NCBI GenBank assembly: GCA_037013685.1
Contig: CM072899.1
Span: 9,528,479 to 9,592,478, forward strand
From: Acridotheres tristis
Lineage: Eukaryota; Chordata; Aves; Passeriformes; Sturnidae
Reading direction: 5' to 3'
DNA length: 64,000 bases
Position numbers and translations under genes: made by a program. Positions 1 to 12,400 of this stretch are shown one piece after another. The notes under the pieces are model-generated. The model was not told where the DNA came from and did not search any database. It saw only the letters and a list, made by a program, of their open reading frames with translations. Each line of letters opens with the position of its first letter. Position 1 is the first letter of the stretch.

Positions 1-3000
1 AATTAATTATTGGATTTTGTCTAAAGCAGAGCTTATGTAAGAGGCACCTCTGTCTTCCAAACTTTGCCACCTCAACTCTTGGCTTGTCTGCTCATGAAAG
101 ACAAGGTACAGTGACAGTTCAAGCCAGCTCGGTGGGGCTGGCTTGCTGACACTGCTGATGTTTTCATTCAGGGATGTCTCAGTGTTAGGCAAAAATTTTA
201 GTTGACTGGGGGTGAATCAAATCTGTCTGCCTGTCACTCAAAATGCAAACCCCTGCAAGCCCTCCATGTGCTGGTGGTGGGACAGGGATGCCCTCAGCAG
301 AATGAGGGTGAAGATGATGTCGAGCTGAGATCTCCCAATTCTTCCAGGGTTGTGGGATTGCCTCTGCCCTTTGTTGGCAACCAAGGAAAGCAGCTGCCTT
401 GGCCAGTGCTGCCCACACTTTAGCCTTCTTGATGCTGCTGACTTGGGCATGTGCAGGATGGGACATCCCAGTGGCAGGCATGGGGATTTTGTTGACAGCA
501 GCTGACACTCTGCACTGGTGACTACTCATCTGCAATATTCATCCAGAAATGAAGGATTTGGACTGTTACAGTAGGGATATTATTGCTTTAATATTTTTGT
601 GCTTATCCCACAGGAGACCAGATTGTAGACCAAGACTGGTAGGCACTTATCAGGCACAGAAACAGTGTTTAATTTATTGATTGTTCTGCCAGAACCTTGA
701 CAGTTGTGCTTTTTCCTTTTTCATTTTCCCACATGCAGAGAACAGCTCCAATATTTTTCTCTTTATGTTGACCTTTGTTTGAAATGAAAGCAAAAGAATA
801 TTGTAGAAAGCCCCAGTGAGAAAGCCAGGAATCAGTCTCCTTTCATATACACTGCATAGCTTATATCTCATAGAAAGGCCATGTGTCTCATTAAAATATT
901 TTAATCGAAATTTGTTTTCTAGGAGAAATGATTTTTCAAATGAAGCAAAACATTATTGAAAATACTTGTTATTTCAGTTTTCATATTTTGCTGGAAGACA
1001 TTTTTGTTGCTCATTCCTGTTTTTAGGAAATCTGTGGAAAATGCAAACATTCCAGACTTTGATTTTATAGTGGAATATGTCCATCCTTTATCTAGTTGTT
1101 CCTTATCAGCATCTAGAGAAACTCAAACTTTATATGAACTAGCAAAAGTAATAAGAAAGATGGTGTTTTTTTTTTAATAGGCAATTCTGCTGAAAAGCAA
1201 AGCAAAATCAGAGGAAGGAAGTGAAGCCCTGTCTCAGTGCAGTGTCCAACTGTGCAGGTCCTAGCTGTGAAGTTGCTGTTTCCCTAGAAGAGGAAGATAG
1301 AAGAAAACTGCAAGAACATATTTAAGTGGAAATAATAATGATGCAGTTATTTTCCCCATAAAAACAGTGCTTAATTGGAGATTTAATCCTTCCAAAAAGA
1401 GAAACAATAATGATTAAAAAAATATTAAAAGAATCTGTATTGCAAAATTAGTTTGGGGGTTAGTAGTGCGAGATTCCTTTAGTCTTGCTGTTATTATGGA
1501 AGCTTATTGTGCTTTATTTTTAATGAAGAGAATATTCAAAATATATAATCAATATATATTCTTCTAAAACAGTGTCTTTCATTGGATGTGCAAAGTTTTG
1601 TTGCTAAGAGGGAGGGATAGGGTAGCTGCATATGCAACATGGTGCTGAATCCTTGATCTCTTTGTAGCATTTAGATTTTTGATTTTGTGTGTCCATAACA
1701 TTTATGGAAATATATATTTTATATCTATCTATACTCAAAGAGTGTATTGGGACGTCTTGCCAGTGTGTTTCAATCTCTTTTACCCTTTACTGGAACAACC
1801 CAGCAGCAAACTATCTTTTTTGTGGCTGAAGAAGTGGAACAGGGTTACTGTTACATTCCATCTATTTGGAGACTGTTATGCTTAGAGTCCCTCAGATTTA
1901 TTCCCAGATAGAGTTCAATGGGCAACTGAGGCATGAGCTGCTGCCATGCACCCGCTCAATGACTGTGGTTCTTTTTGTTGGTAACCCCTGTTCAGTCTCT
2001 CCTGGTCTTTTCATGGGGAGAAGCTAAGCAGAGGGAATATGTCAGTACTAGACAAAGGGTTGTCTTCTGTAAGATTCCCAAGTGATCAGAGGACAGGGGC
2101 AGGTCCCTTATTTAACCTTGCACTGGGTAGAGCAAAGATTGAACAGACCTCAGATAAGCTGTTGGAACCAACGTCCAGATCATGAACTAAAATCCAACTC
2201 TGTCACTGATTTATCGATGTATTCTGAATCTAGCCTGGTGATGGATGTGAAGGGGATCTCCCATGGAAGCACAGTCACAGTTTCCAGCTCAATTCTCATC
2301 AAAGGGCTCTGAGCTCAGACCACTTAGGATGGCATGAGAGGGAGGCAAAGCCTGGCAAGCGCTGCTTCGGGCTCAGCATAATTAACCAAAGTGTGACCCT
2401 CTCTCTAACGGATTTGCAGGGAGTGGAGGAGAGGTTTGTCATAGGTTTTGACAGTCCCTTAATGGAATATGTGACCTTTCCTAATGCTCACGTGTGCTTG
2501 CTAAGCTGGTGAGCCCTGCCCTGCTCTGCCCTGGACCACTGCTGCCCTGCTGAGTGCCAGGGGCAAACCTGCAGAGGTGAGAGGAACCTCAGACAGCTGG
2601 TGTTGGCATCACCTGTGGTGCCACCCCTGAACTGCCAGCTTGTGGTGTTTGGGAGAGAGCTGACAGGACTTCCCTGTGCTACTGCTTAGTTTAAGACTGT
2701 TTCGTTTTGGTCATTTCAAGTGAGTGATGGATGAATTGCTTGTGTAGATTTTGAAGGGTCTGAAAAATGTTATCCAATGACTTCCATTTCTCACATTATA
2801 TTTTTGATATAGGAAAGGAAGATGAAGAACATGAGGTGCTGGGGTGATCCCTTGGTGCAAGCACTCTGAAGCTGAGACAAGTTATGAGGTTTCCTAAAAT
2901 CAGAACATGTGTGGTAGATGCTCTTTTCCCCCTTTGTTAAATTAAGAGAGAGATCAACTAATCGTTTTCATCCTTTATTTTACCGTGTGTTTTCATTGAC

Positions 3001-6000
3001 TTGAGAAGTAGTCTGCTACATCTGACCTTCTTTCACTTAACCTGAGCACTTATAAGCTATTTCAGGTGAGAAACCTGTGTCAACCTCACAGTTCTTCATT
3101 GAAAGCATTGGGAGGTAAAGGGTCCCTAAGCAAAATATTTTTTTCATCTGACTGTGTGCAGTGCTACTGAGAGAGGCAGAGTGAAAGCGTAGTAGGGCTG
3201 AAAGTCTGTTCTTTCTCTGTTGTGTAGAAATTACTTAATTCTCTCAGAAACTTCTTTTCACCAGCCTATCAGAGACAGTAAGAATGTGTGCATTTTGTTT
3301 CTCTTCTACTAACTGGGATGTACTTTCCTACAGTACAGTATCATAAGACTGGCAAGTTCTAACATGTCCCAGTAAGTCACAGATTTTTGAAATAGCAGGA
3401 TTTTATGAGCTATGAAACAGAACTGTGCCACGTTTCTTAGGTTGCCTGTTGGTTATTTGCACTGAAAGCAGTGCCAGTGAATATCTGATTTAAATTTGAG
3501 GGGGGGAAAAATCAGCAGCGGCTCAAAAAGAGCACATAAGATTCAAAGCTAGACTGAGTCTCCTTTTTATTTCTTTCATTGCCTTCTGTAGTCTATGGGG
3601 AGTCTTTACTTCAGTTTGCATGAGGCTACTCTTTGTTTGCTGTTCACATCTCTCAGTTTCTGGGTGTTTTACGCTGGTCATTTTCTGACTGTTGGACTTT
3701 TTTCCAAAAGCAATATGGTCACATTTGATGTGTTTTATGGCTGCTTTTGTTAGTTAGTGCAGCTTCTGAAATCAAGGCACTAAGATTCAATAATGAACTT
3801 CATGGATCACTTGGCACTTGTACTGTACTGAGGGAAAGAGGGTGCTGTGTTCAGGAGGAAGGTGTGCACTGCCAGGAACATGGGTTAGTGAGACCAGTCA
3901 CCCTGTGGCCATTGATGCAGCAGTGGCAGGGCAAATGTGCCCTCTCTTCTGTGCTCTGTGGAGACAAAATTTACCTGGCCTGGAATGGGAGAGGGCTGAG
4001 CTCTGTCCACCTACATTTACCATTGGCTACATCCCTGCATCCGGTTCAGTTCCTGGCTGACCCATATGAGCAACTGCTTCTGTATCCAGGGAGTTTCAAA
4101 GCTCAAGATTGTGATTGCCAATCTAATCACGTCAAAAGCTATTGCCTGCTTTTTCTATTTCTTTAAGAAATTTATCTTATCTCTTCTCAATATCCGTGTC
4201 TGAAATCTGCTGCTGCTGGGATGCATCCTGTTCCCGTGCACAAACACAAAGAATAGAGCAAAGAGAAGTGAGATGGGAGAAAACACTTGCTCATTAGGGC
4301 TGCAGTTTGAAGTAATGAAAATAATAAAAAGAGTCTGGGAGGTGCCTGCCACATGTCCTGGTGACTTCATGAAAGGAAGATGAGAAAGGGCATTGTGATG
4401 CCCTGGAAAAGAATTTTAAGTCCTCGTTAAAAGTTTGCAGAGCCAATTGAATTAACATCAGGCTTTATCAAAGTGTTTTATACCTCTGTGCTGTCCTTCA
4501 TCCTCAACAAAGACCTGTGATCTGTCACCAATCTTGTGCCACAGCTGTAACACTTTCATGTTTCAGCTGCATCACAGGGAATGATATGTAGACCCACAGA
4601 ATTCTTCTTGCTTTCAGTTGCTGATAGAAACAAAGATCTTAGTTGCACCCCTAAAATTACAGCTAGCCAAACTAATTCTTGGGACAGGGAGAATGCTCTG
4701 TACAGACAGTGTGCAAAATGTTGCACTATGATATGTGACAGAGAGCAAAGTGACCTGAAGTGACTGGGTGCAAAATTGAAGTCTGGGGATATGTCAGGTG
4801 ACTGGAGTGTTTGGGATGACAAGGATGTTTTGGACATGGTTGAGCTCAGCCCTTCTATCACTACCCTGGGAAACAGCTGAACTGCTTCACATGAAATTTC
4901 ACCCCTCCTCCCAAATTTTGTCTATGCACAGATGTGTATGTGCCAGAGTATGTATAGCCTGAGGCAAACACCTGACATGGAGAATGTCATCCCAATCCAT
5001 TCAAATTTGGTGGAGATTTAAGCAGCAAAAGACAGAGTCTCATAATGGAAAAGAGAGTGCTCTAAGACAACACAGAGTCCGGTAAATTAGGAAAATGCCT
5101 CTTGAGCATCATTGAATGGATCATGTCTTGCATATATCATAGATTGAGCTGTGCTGAATGGATCGCTGGGAGCGCTGTTTCCAGGAGATCAGCATTCCCA
5201 GTTGGTCCCCTCAGGGGCTGAGCAAAGGGAAGTGTAATTGTATGGACATGTGTGTAAGTGCCCATGGCTGGGTTTTACCTGGTGTCAATCAGCTTAGTTC
5301 AGGAGCCTCAGAGTGGCTTTGGGGATTACCTTGGCTCAGGCCAAAGCTCTTGCTAATGGAATGAACATGGAGTGCCAGACTCCTGCCCTCTCAGTCCTCC
5401 TATATGGCATCATTCTCTGGGCTGCCAGTTCAAAACTCATGGCTAGAGTGTTGAAAACTCAAGCCACAGGATCAAAAATGAAGGAATTGAAAGGAAAAAC
5501 TGTTTCTCTTTTAATTTACCAGTAGTTTTGAAATTTTCCTCTGCAGTTGGATCGCATTTTCAAGATTTTTCTGTCATTTCGTTTGCTAAACTAGACACTA
5601 TTTGTGTGTGCACAAATTTTGGACTACAGAGAAAATGAAAATGTGGCGTGACTTGGGATAAAATTAGACTGACAGTGCTGGGCTGTTGTTACTCCATACT
5701 GGGCTAAGTCATCATTATTTAGATTTGCTGGAGTCCAGAAAAGGCTTAGCTCATGTTTTGAGTAAAGCCAGCAGTCACATCCTGCTTTCTTAATTGCTAT
5801 TTGAGATGTACCATGATGATTTCCATTATGAAGCCAGTTTTAATTAAGCAAACAAAACCTCTCTGCTCTTTTTTCTGGCAAGCTTTTGATGACTTCTTCT
5901 GAATTGTGACAGTTGGGTTCTGATGTGTGCTTCAAATGCAGCCAGGTTTAGAAGCTGCAAATAAAGCAGAGAATCACAGTCTCAGCATGGGAAAATCGCT

Positions 6001-6186
6001 TTCTGCCAAAGGGTAAGGAGATGGCTTAACATAGGGGGATAGATGAGGCCAGCAGGTAATTTATTTCTCCCCATCTCATGGCACATAAATGACATATGAC
6101 AGATAACCTGTTACCTGGCCCTATAATAACTAAGGTGGAACACAGGCAGGAATGTGCCTTGTTTTGTGTTTTGCTTTCTCTTTTGA
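1..6186. other. Non-coding unique sequence
   Basis: No gene is recognised here. The frames present are short; the longest is about 139 codons at 3747-4166 plus, and none contains a domain or motif I know. A run of ten T lies at 1166-1175, AT-rich tracts at about 1320-1560 and 1680-1735, and a CCCTG-rich low-complexity patch at 2513-2534. CpG is scarce and there is no CpG island, so a housekeeping-type promoter is unlikely. The stretch is compatible with intron or intergenic DNA of a vertebrate. Confidence 0.7.
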
Positions 6187-6478
6187 CAGGACAAGAAGAC
6201 ATGGGCTCAAGCTGTGTCAGGGCAGGTTCAGGTTGGACATTAGGGGGCATTGCTTCACAGAGAGGGTTCCTAAAGCATTGGAACAGGTTTCCCAGAGAGG
6301 TGGTGAAGTCACCATAACTGGAAGGGTTTAAGGAAAGACTGAATGTGGCGCTTGGTGTCATGGTCTAGTTGACAAGGTGGTGTCTGGTCAAAGACTGGAC
6401 TTGATGATCTCTGAGGTCTCCTCCAACCTAACTGGTTCTGTGGTTTTCACCAAATAAATGTATTCTGTGATTCTTATC
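6187..6478 (+). mobile_element. CR1 LINE retrotransposon, truncated 3' end
   Basis: This resembles the 3' terminal part of avian CR1 non-LTR retrotransposons read on the plus strand. It begins at a GACAGGACAAGAAG-like segment and passes through GGAACAGGTTTCCCAGAGAG near 6280. It then contains CTAGTTGACAAGGTGGTG near 6365 and GGACTTGATGATCTCTGAGG near 6400, and ends in the diagnostic octamer-type tail (GGTTCTGTG, then ATTCTGTGATTCT near 6470). The 5' part, including both CR1 reading frames, is absent, as is usual for this family. The tail is split by about 30 bases of unrelated AT-rich sequence and the body has many differences from the consensus I remember, so the copy looks old and inactive. 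The wording of the tail-proximal part recalls subfamilies common in songbirds; that is from memory. Boundaries are good to about 10-20 bases. Confidence 0.88.
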
Positions 6479-9400
6479 ACAGAACTAGCAAGAGAGTTAA
6501 AGGGATCCTTACTCGGGGCTTCCTTGTGTAGGTGCACAGCAAGAGCAGTCTTAGGATTTAAAAACCTTTTAGGTCTCTGAGTCGTGCCAGTGTTTTGTAG
6601 GAGAGCAGAGTGGATGGTGATTTCATGAATACAGCCCAGGGAACAAGGCTGGGTAGGTACAGGAGGGGGTAGAGAAAATTCCTGTATATTCCCCTGTATG
6701 GCCTCACTGCACCTGTGTGAGGAGGAAGATAAATAACATTTGGTAAATGCTAGTTTCTCCTTGCAGCAACAACCAAAGCAGTATTTCACTATTCACTTTA
6801 AGATTGTGGGACTACTTTTCCCCTACTGTTCTCTATGAAAAAATTGAGCTAAACACAAACTTTTAGAGATAATCCCAATTTAGCCAGTTGGGATAATTTG
6901 CAACTAATTATAATACTCCTCTGCTTGAGTCCTCCTTCATCCTTTGAATTGCCTGATGGTATTTAGCCATGTGTAGTCTCTTTCTGAACCACTTTTTACA
7001 ATCCTTATAATATTAGTTGGGTTCCTTCCTGCACTGGTGGTGCTAATGGCCATGTTAAATATTAATACCATTTTACTAATAATACTGATAATATATCTGG
7101 TGCTGCTTAGTTGTGGTCCTGCTGTCCTAGTGGAATGAAATAAATTTAGTACCATTCCCCAGCAAGAGTGTAATTCATAAAAGCAGGGTGGACAGTATGT
7201 TGTGCCTGTCTGATTTGTTTTAGAGAACATCTCTGCTGATGATTATACTTTGGAAAATTGGAAGAACATTACCCCAGGACATATAAAGTGACTGTCTATT
7301 AGGAACATGTAGAAGATGTGTCAGGTTTTCAAGAAATGTACTAGAAAGAGAAATTAAGTTTGAAAAAGCCAGTGCACTGAGGAAGGCAGGCATCTCCTTT
7401 TTTTTCCCCAATGTGGATGAAAGTGGATTCTGTTTAGCCATGCATGCAATTTTAAAGCTGCATGTACAAGCTCAGGAAGGATCAAAATAGCATTTTCAAG
7501 AGGCTGGCAGAACTTGTCTGAAACAATGGTACCTCATTAGCAGATGCTGATCCTATTAGAAAAAAAAGGAGTCTTTTGCATCACTGAAGAAGATGCTGCT
7601 TTAACTCCTCACTCTCCCAGCGGGAAGGGAAAAGTATCCAGGCAGTAATGATGGGTTTGAGCAGAGCCCTCCTAAGGGGCACCCAGGGTTCAGACAAAGC
7701 TGGGAGACACTGCAGCACTGTCAGTCCTGTTTGATTTATTAATGGACCACATTGCAGGAAGGAGATGTGTTTGGAGCCCACACACCCTCAGCCCTCTGCT
7801 TGGGGAGCAAGCTGCAAGTCATGATAAATGCCTATTTTATTCCTTTTGCTCTGTCTAGTCTCTGTTCCAGGTCAGCCTTTTCAGGCATCAATGTCTGATA
7901 CCACATATGAAGTCTTGCTTTTAAATAGTAGTTGGGTAGCTATGAGGGGGTTCCCAGGAAAGAGGGACAGTGGAGGAGGATAGGAAGTGTGTTGGAGGCA
8001 GCACATAAAATCATGGAGAGAAGGAGTAGGCTGCAGTTTTATGCTCTGAATCTTACAGTGAAGAAACTAATGCTGAGACTGGCAAGCTACTTAGAATTTT
8101 AATTTTTCCTCTTGCTATATGTTGAGTGTAGCCAGCAGAGCAGTGAGAGGGAGTAGGCAGATGGAGAAGGAAAAGGAGGACAATTGAAGTGGGATTCAGG
8201 GTCCTGGAGTTGGTCTTTGATTACTCATGTGCATGGATCCATTCAGGCCCAGGTGGTACAAGCTGCCTTTGCTAATAACCCTTCTAGTAATTTTTAATTT
8301 TTTTTTTTTAAGAAAGAAAAAACAATGAATGAATGTTTAACTGTAAGGATTGTGGCTCTAATTTGCAATGCTGAAGGATTCAAGGGTAAAGGTTCAGGAT
8401 AATGAAAAGTTTTCTCAGCTCTGCCTGGGCTATAGAGGAATCTTTTAGCCCATCTTTCCACCACCAGCAAGTGGGGAAGGAAGCGTAATGGAAAGAGCCT
8501 TTATATCTAAGTAGGTTGTATTCGTGATTTCCTGTGTGGTACTTACCTGAGAGGAGATTCTGTTCACATCTTCATTCTCTCTCATCTTAAAGGGTTTCAT
8601 TAGCATCTAATTGCTGCTTATTTTCCTCATTCAGAGCATCCAGGTGCTGTACAATGTTCTTAATCAAGTGTGGAAAGATCATTTGTCAAGAAAGTTCCTG
8701 CTCCTTCAGCAGAGTGCTTCTGAAAAGGTTTGGCCTCTGTCTGTGCTTATCTAGGGAAAAAACAAGTGATGAGAGTCTGGAACCTGACTGAGGATCTTCA
8801 CTTGATCCTACCAACCTTGTCTCCATGATCACACCTCACAGTAGCATAGCAGTGAAAGCCTCGTCTAAACTGGAACTAATTTAATGGTATGATGCCAGTT
8901 TTGGCCTTGCTGAGTAACTCTTGGGGCATGTAGGTCAATCAGGAGGTTGAGGTATGAGCATTGTGACATGTTACTGGAAGCCTTAAATCCTTTGCTCTGT
9001 AGAACTGGAAGGCTGGCTGGGGAAATGAGCAGGTTTGAGCCCAGCTGGCTGGGGTGTAATGAAAACAGAAGTCATGTGTGTTCTCCTTGGCCTCATGCAT
9101 CTTGTTTCAGTTGTCAACTGTGAGAGAGATGCTTGAACTGGGATATCAAGGGAATAGTTCTAGTGATGTCAGATGTCTCCAGGTGCCTTAGGTTCAGACT
9201 TTATCGATTTAGCAGTGACGAGGTGATCAGAGTGATGGACTGTTCTTTTGCTGGCAACTGCAAAAGACTTGAGGACTTGGGTGTGTTTGTCCACACCATA
9301 ACCAGTGACACTGGGGAGCTCAAAGGGTTAGTAAGGTAGAGAATACTCTCCTTTGTGAAAGGGACAAATATTGTTCCTTGCCTGATTGAGACTGACTGTA

Positions 9401-12400
9401 GAAAGCACTAAGAGCATTTTTTCCCCTCCACCTTACAGAATTAATCCAGTGGAAACAATCTGAATTTAAGACAGCATGCCTGGAATCAGAATAAATACCT
9501 TGTTTTTCTGGACTATTAGGATATTTACTAGCTTTTGGCCAAAGCCTCTGCTGATATGACTTCACCAAATTTAGTGAAGCTTGGATCAAAGTCTCCAATG
9601 ACATATTTTTCATCCAGTTCATTAAGCAGCAAGCAGTTGGATCAGATAGGACACAGAAAGCACAAAACACTTGCTGAGAATGTAATATACTTCATTAGTC
9701 ATCTGGGTTTGCAGAAGAGCAGGGAGAGAATTGTACCCACATCATCAAAGCTCTGTCAGCCTTCTGTGGGTGTCTCACTGGGTGTCTCCAGCCCCTGTTT
9801 GAGCAGTGCTGTGGAAGGGCTGGGATGATGTGCAGCTTGCTGAACTGAAATGCCATAAGAGAGAAAAACTTCTAATGGAGCAAGTGCTAAGGGATAAAAA
9901 GATAAAAAGAGATGAGAAAGCATATCCCCCTCCCCCCCAAATCTTACTGATGCTGTGTGGTTTCCAGGCATGACTGGTGGGAAAGGGGGAGCAGCTTTGA
10001 GGATTTCTGTGGAACAGCAGCCACAGCAAGGAGCACTAGATATGGGACCACAAGAAAATATTTATGGTGCTTTTGAAAACGAAATTTTGTTAATTTTATT
10101 TTATTTTCGCTAATGCAGTTCACAGGAAGTCTCAGCTTTCTTTGGGAGAATTTAGCATGAGCTAAACATATCCTTGTGGCTTGCACTTATCTGTCGTAGC
10201 AAGTGTGCAGGAAAGGGTAGATATCCCACGTGCCTGTCAGAGTGGTGGGCCAGACTCTCCAAGCCCTTCAGCACAAACATCTACGACTGTGTGACTGTGG
10301 GAGGAGAGGGAAAAGGACGGATGCAGGAGAAAGAACACAGTTCTGTAGAAATGTGGAACAGAGGATTACACCCACAGTGTTTGATATGGAAGAGCAGGGA
10401 TTGCTGCCTGTGTGTGACATTGTGTGGGAGAGATTAAAGTCACCCTAGGCAAGCAAGAATTGGGTATGAAGCAGGAGAAGAAAGGGAGATTAAGTTGGAA
10501 GGGGTGTGATAGAGGAGCAAAGAGGAGTCTTCCTCTGGGTGAAACACAGGAAGTGTAAGATGACAAGACTTGGCTGGTGTGGATAGTAGGTGCATTGTAG
10601 CAGAGGTACAAGGGCTGAAGGATCTGCAGGATGGACCTGGGGTCACTCCTAAACCTCGAACTTCTCCTGGAGATTCCTATCCTTCCAGTTCTTGGAAACA
10701 AGTAGTATGAGGCTTACCAGAACAGCAGTCAGCCCCAGAGACTGGAGTGGTGCAGGGTGCTTCAGAGTCAGGATGAATTGTAGGGCTCTCCTGCTCCTCA
10801 GGACCTGGTTGTTAGAGGCTTTCTGCTTTTGGGTGGATTTCTGTGTTCTCAAAGTGCCACTTGTTATCAGCTCCCTGGAAAGCCTCTTGCCACTGTAAAG
10901 GAGTCTAGTCTCTTCATAGCTGAGGTGCCCAAAAGTTTCAGACTAAGTCTCCATGGCGCCAAGTGCTACATAAAAAAATGTATTAAGGGGTATTTTTTTT
11001 CCCTGAGGAGTTTTTTTCTACTGTGCCTGGAAAAGACAAAACAATGTATGAACCAGCCCCAAAAAAGAGGGATTGTTGGGCTGCCTGGTGCATCATCTCA
11101 TAGTTATCAGCATCAGCACGTTTGGTAGAAGGGAAGACCCTGGAGGCAAACCTGGTGGGATTTAGAGCTAGCTGGAGGGCTGTACTGCAGGTGTTTAAGT
11201 GCAAAGGTATGGAGACTACCATCTGCTGAGTGTCTAAGGCTGATGCTTCAGTTATATTTGCACGTAGGATGCCTTCATTGTTTAGTTATGTTTAAAATCC
11301 AACCATAAATTGTACTTTCAGTGGCTGTTACACGTTTCCTGCTCCAGGAGAAGACTTTCAAAGCCCACAAGAAATATTCAGTTACAATTATGTCTGATTT
11401 AAAGGGAAAAGATCTGTAGCTTTGTAGCCTTAATAATTTGCTCAAACAGCTGTAGATTAATGAAAGTGTTGCTCAAGGCATGTTTCCAGAAATAGCATGT
11501 AGCTCGGCCTGCTCCAGTCACATTGGGTTAGGAAATGTGATTTTGTTTTTAATGCTGGAAGTGCACACAGGAGGTGATCCACCAGACCTCTCTGGACTCA
11601 TGGTTTCGCTGGTTGGGTGATGTCCAGAAGAGCTTGAAAATTGTTTCTTTGTGGAGTTGCAGAGGTCTTAAGAAGCACCTCGTAAATGGTTTTGCCTGTC
11701 GTAGAGGGAATGTCAGCCTCACTCCAGTGAGTGGCCACCAAATGCTCTGCAGTCAGAGCCCTGAGAGAACCTGATGTGATTTTCCTGTCCCAGGAGACAA
11801 AGCAGATAAATCTGTCATTTGAAACACTGAGGTGAAGGAATCTACAAAGCATTCTGTAGTGTTGGACACTATTGAGCTTCACAGATTGAGTCACCAGGAA
11901 AATTATGTTCCCCAGAAAAATGCTCTTTTAACTGTATGGTTTTTTTTCAGTCCATTGTCTCTTAATTTGATTGAGGACAGAATGCCTAGGGACAAGAGAC
12001 TATTTGATAAGAAAACTGCAGTCATCAAGTGGAACCAGTTCTTATTCACCGTCACACACAGAGCCACAGGGACATCACTCTGTAATGTCCAGTGTGCTTT
12101 CTATAGAGAGAGGTGCAGTCCCTTAGTGTCCAGTCAGGAGCAAGTGTGAAAGCAGAGTCAGTGTATTCTCATGGTGTGTAGTCTGAAGTCATGTCATGCC
12201 CTGTTGATTGCTGAAGATAGTTGAAGTATCTGTATTGGCATTCCACATTATCTGTTGGGATTGTCCCTGCCTCTGAAGAGCAGCATACAGTTATTGGTAT
12301 GGGCTGAGCTTTGCCAGGAGGGCAGGGACCAACCTGACCCTTGCTCTGATTGTGTGTTATGGACTCTGTGTCCTGTAAGGTCCAGGAGTGTCCCAGATGG

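Noticed and set aside
6026..6361. 111-codon minus-strand frame.
   Set aside because: Its start half lies antisense over the CR1 copy beginning at 6187; it is not a gene.
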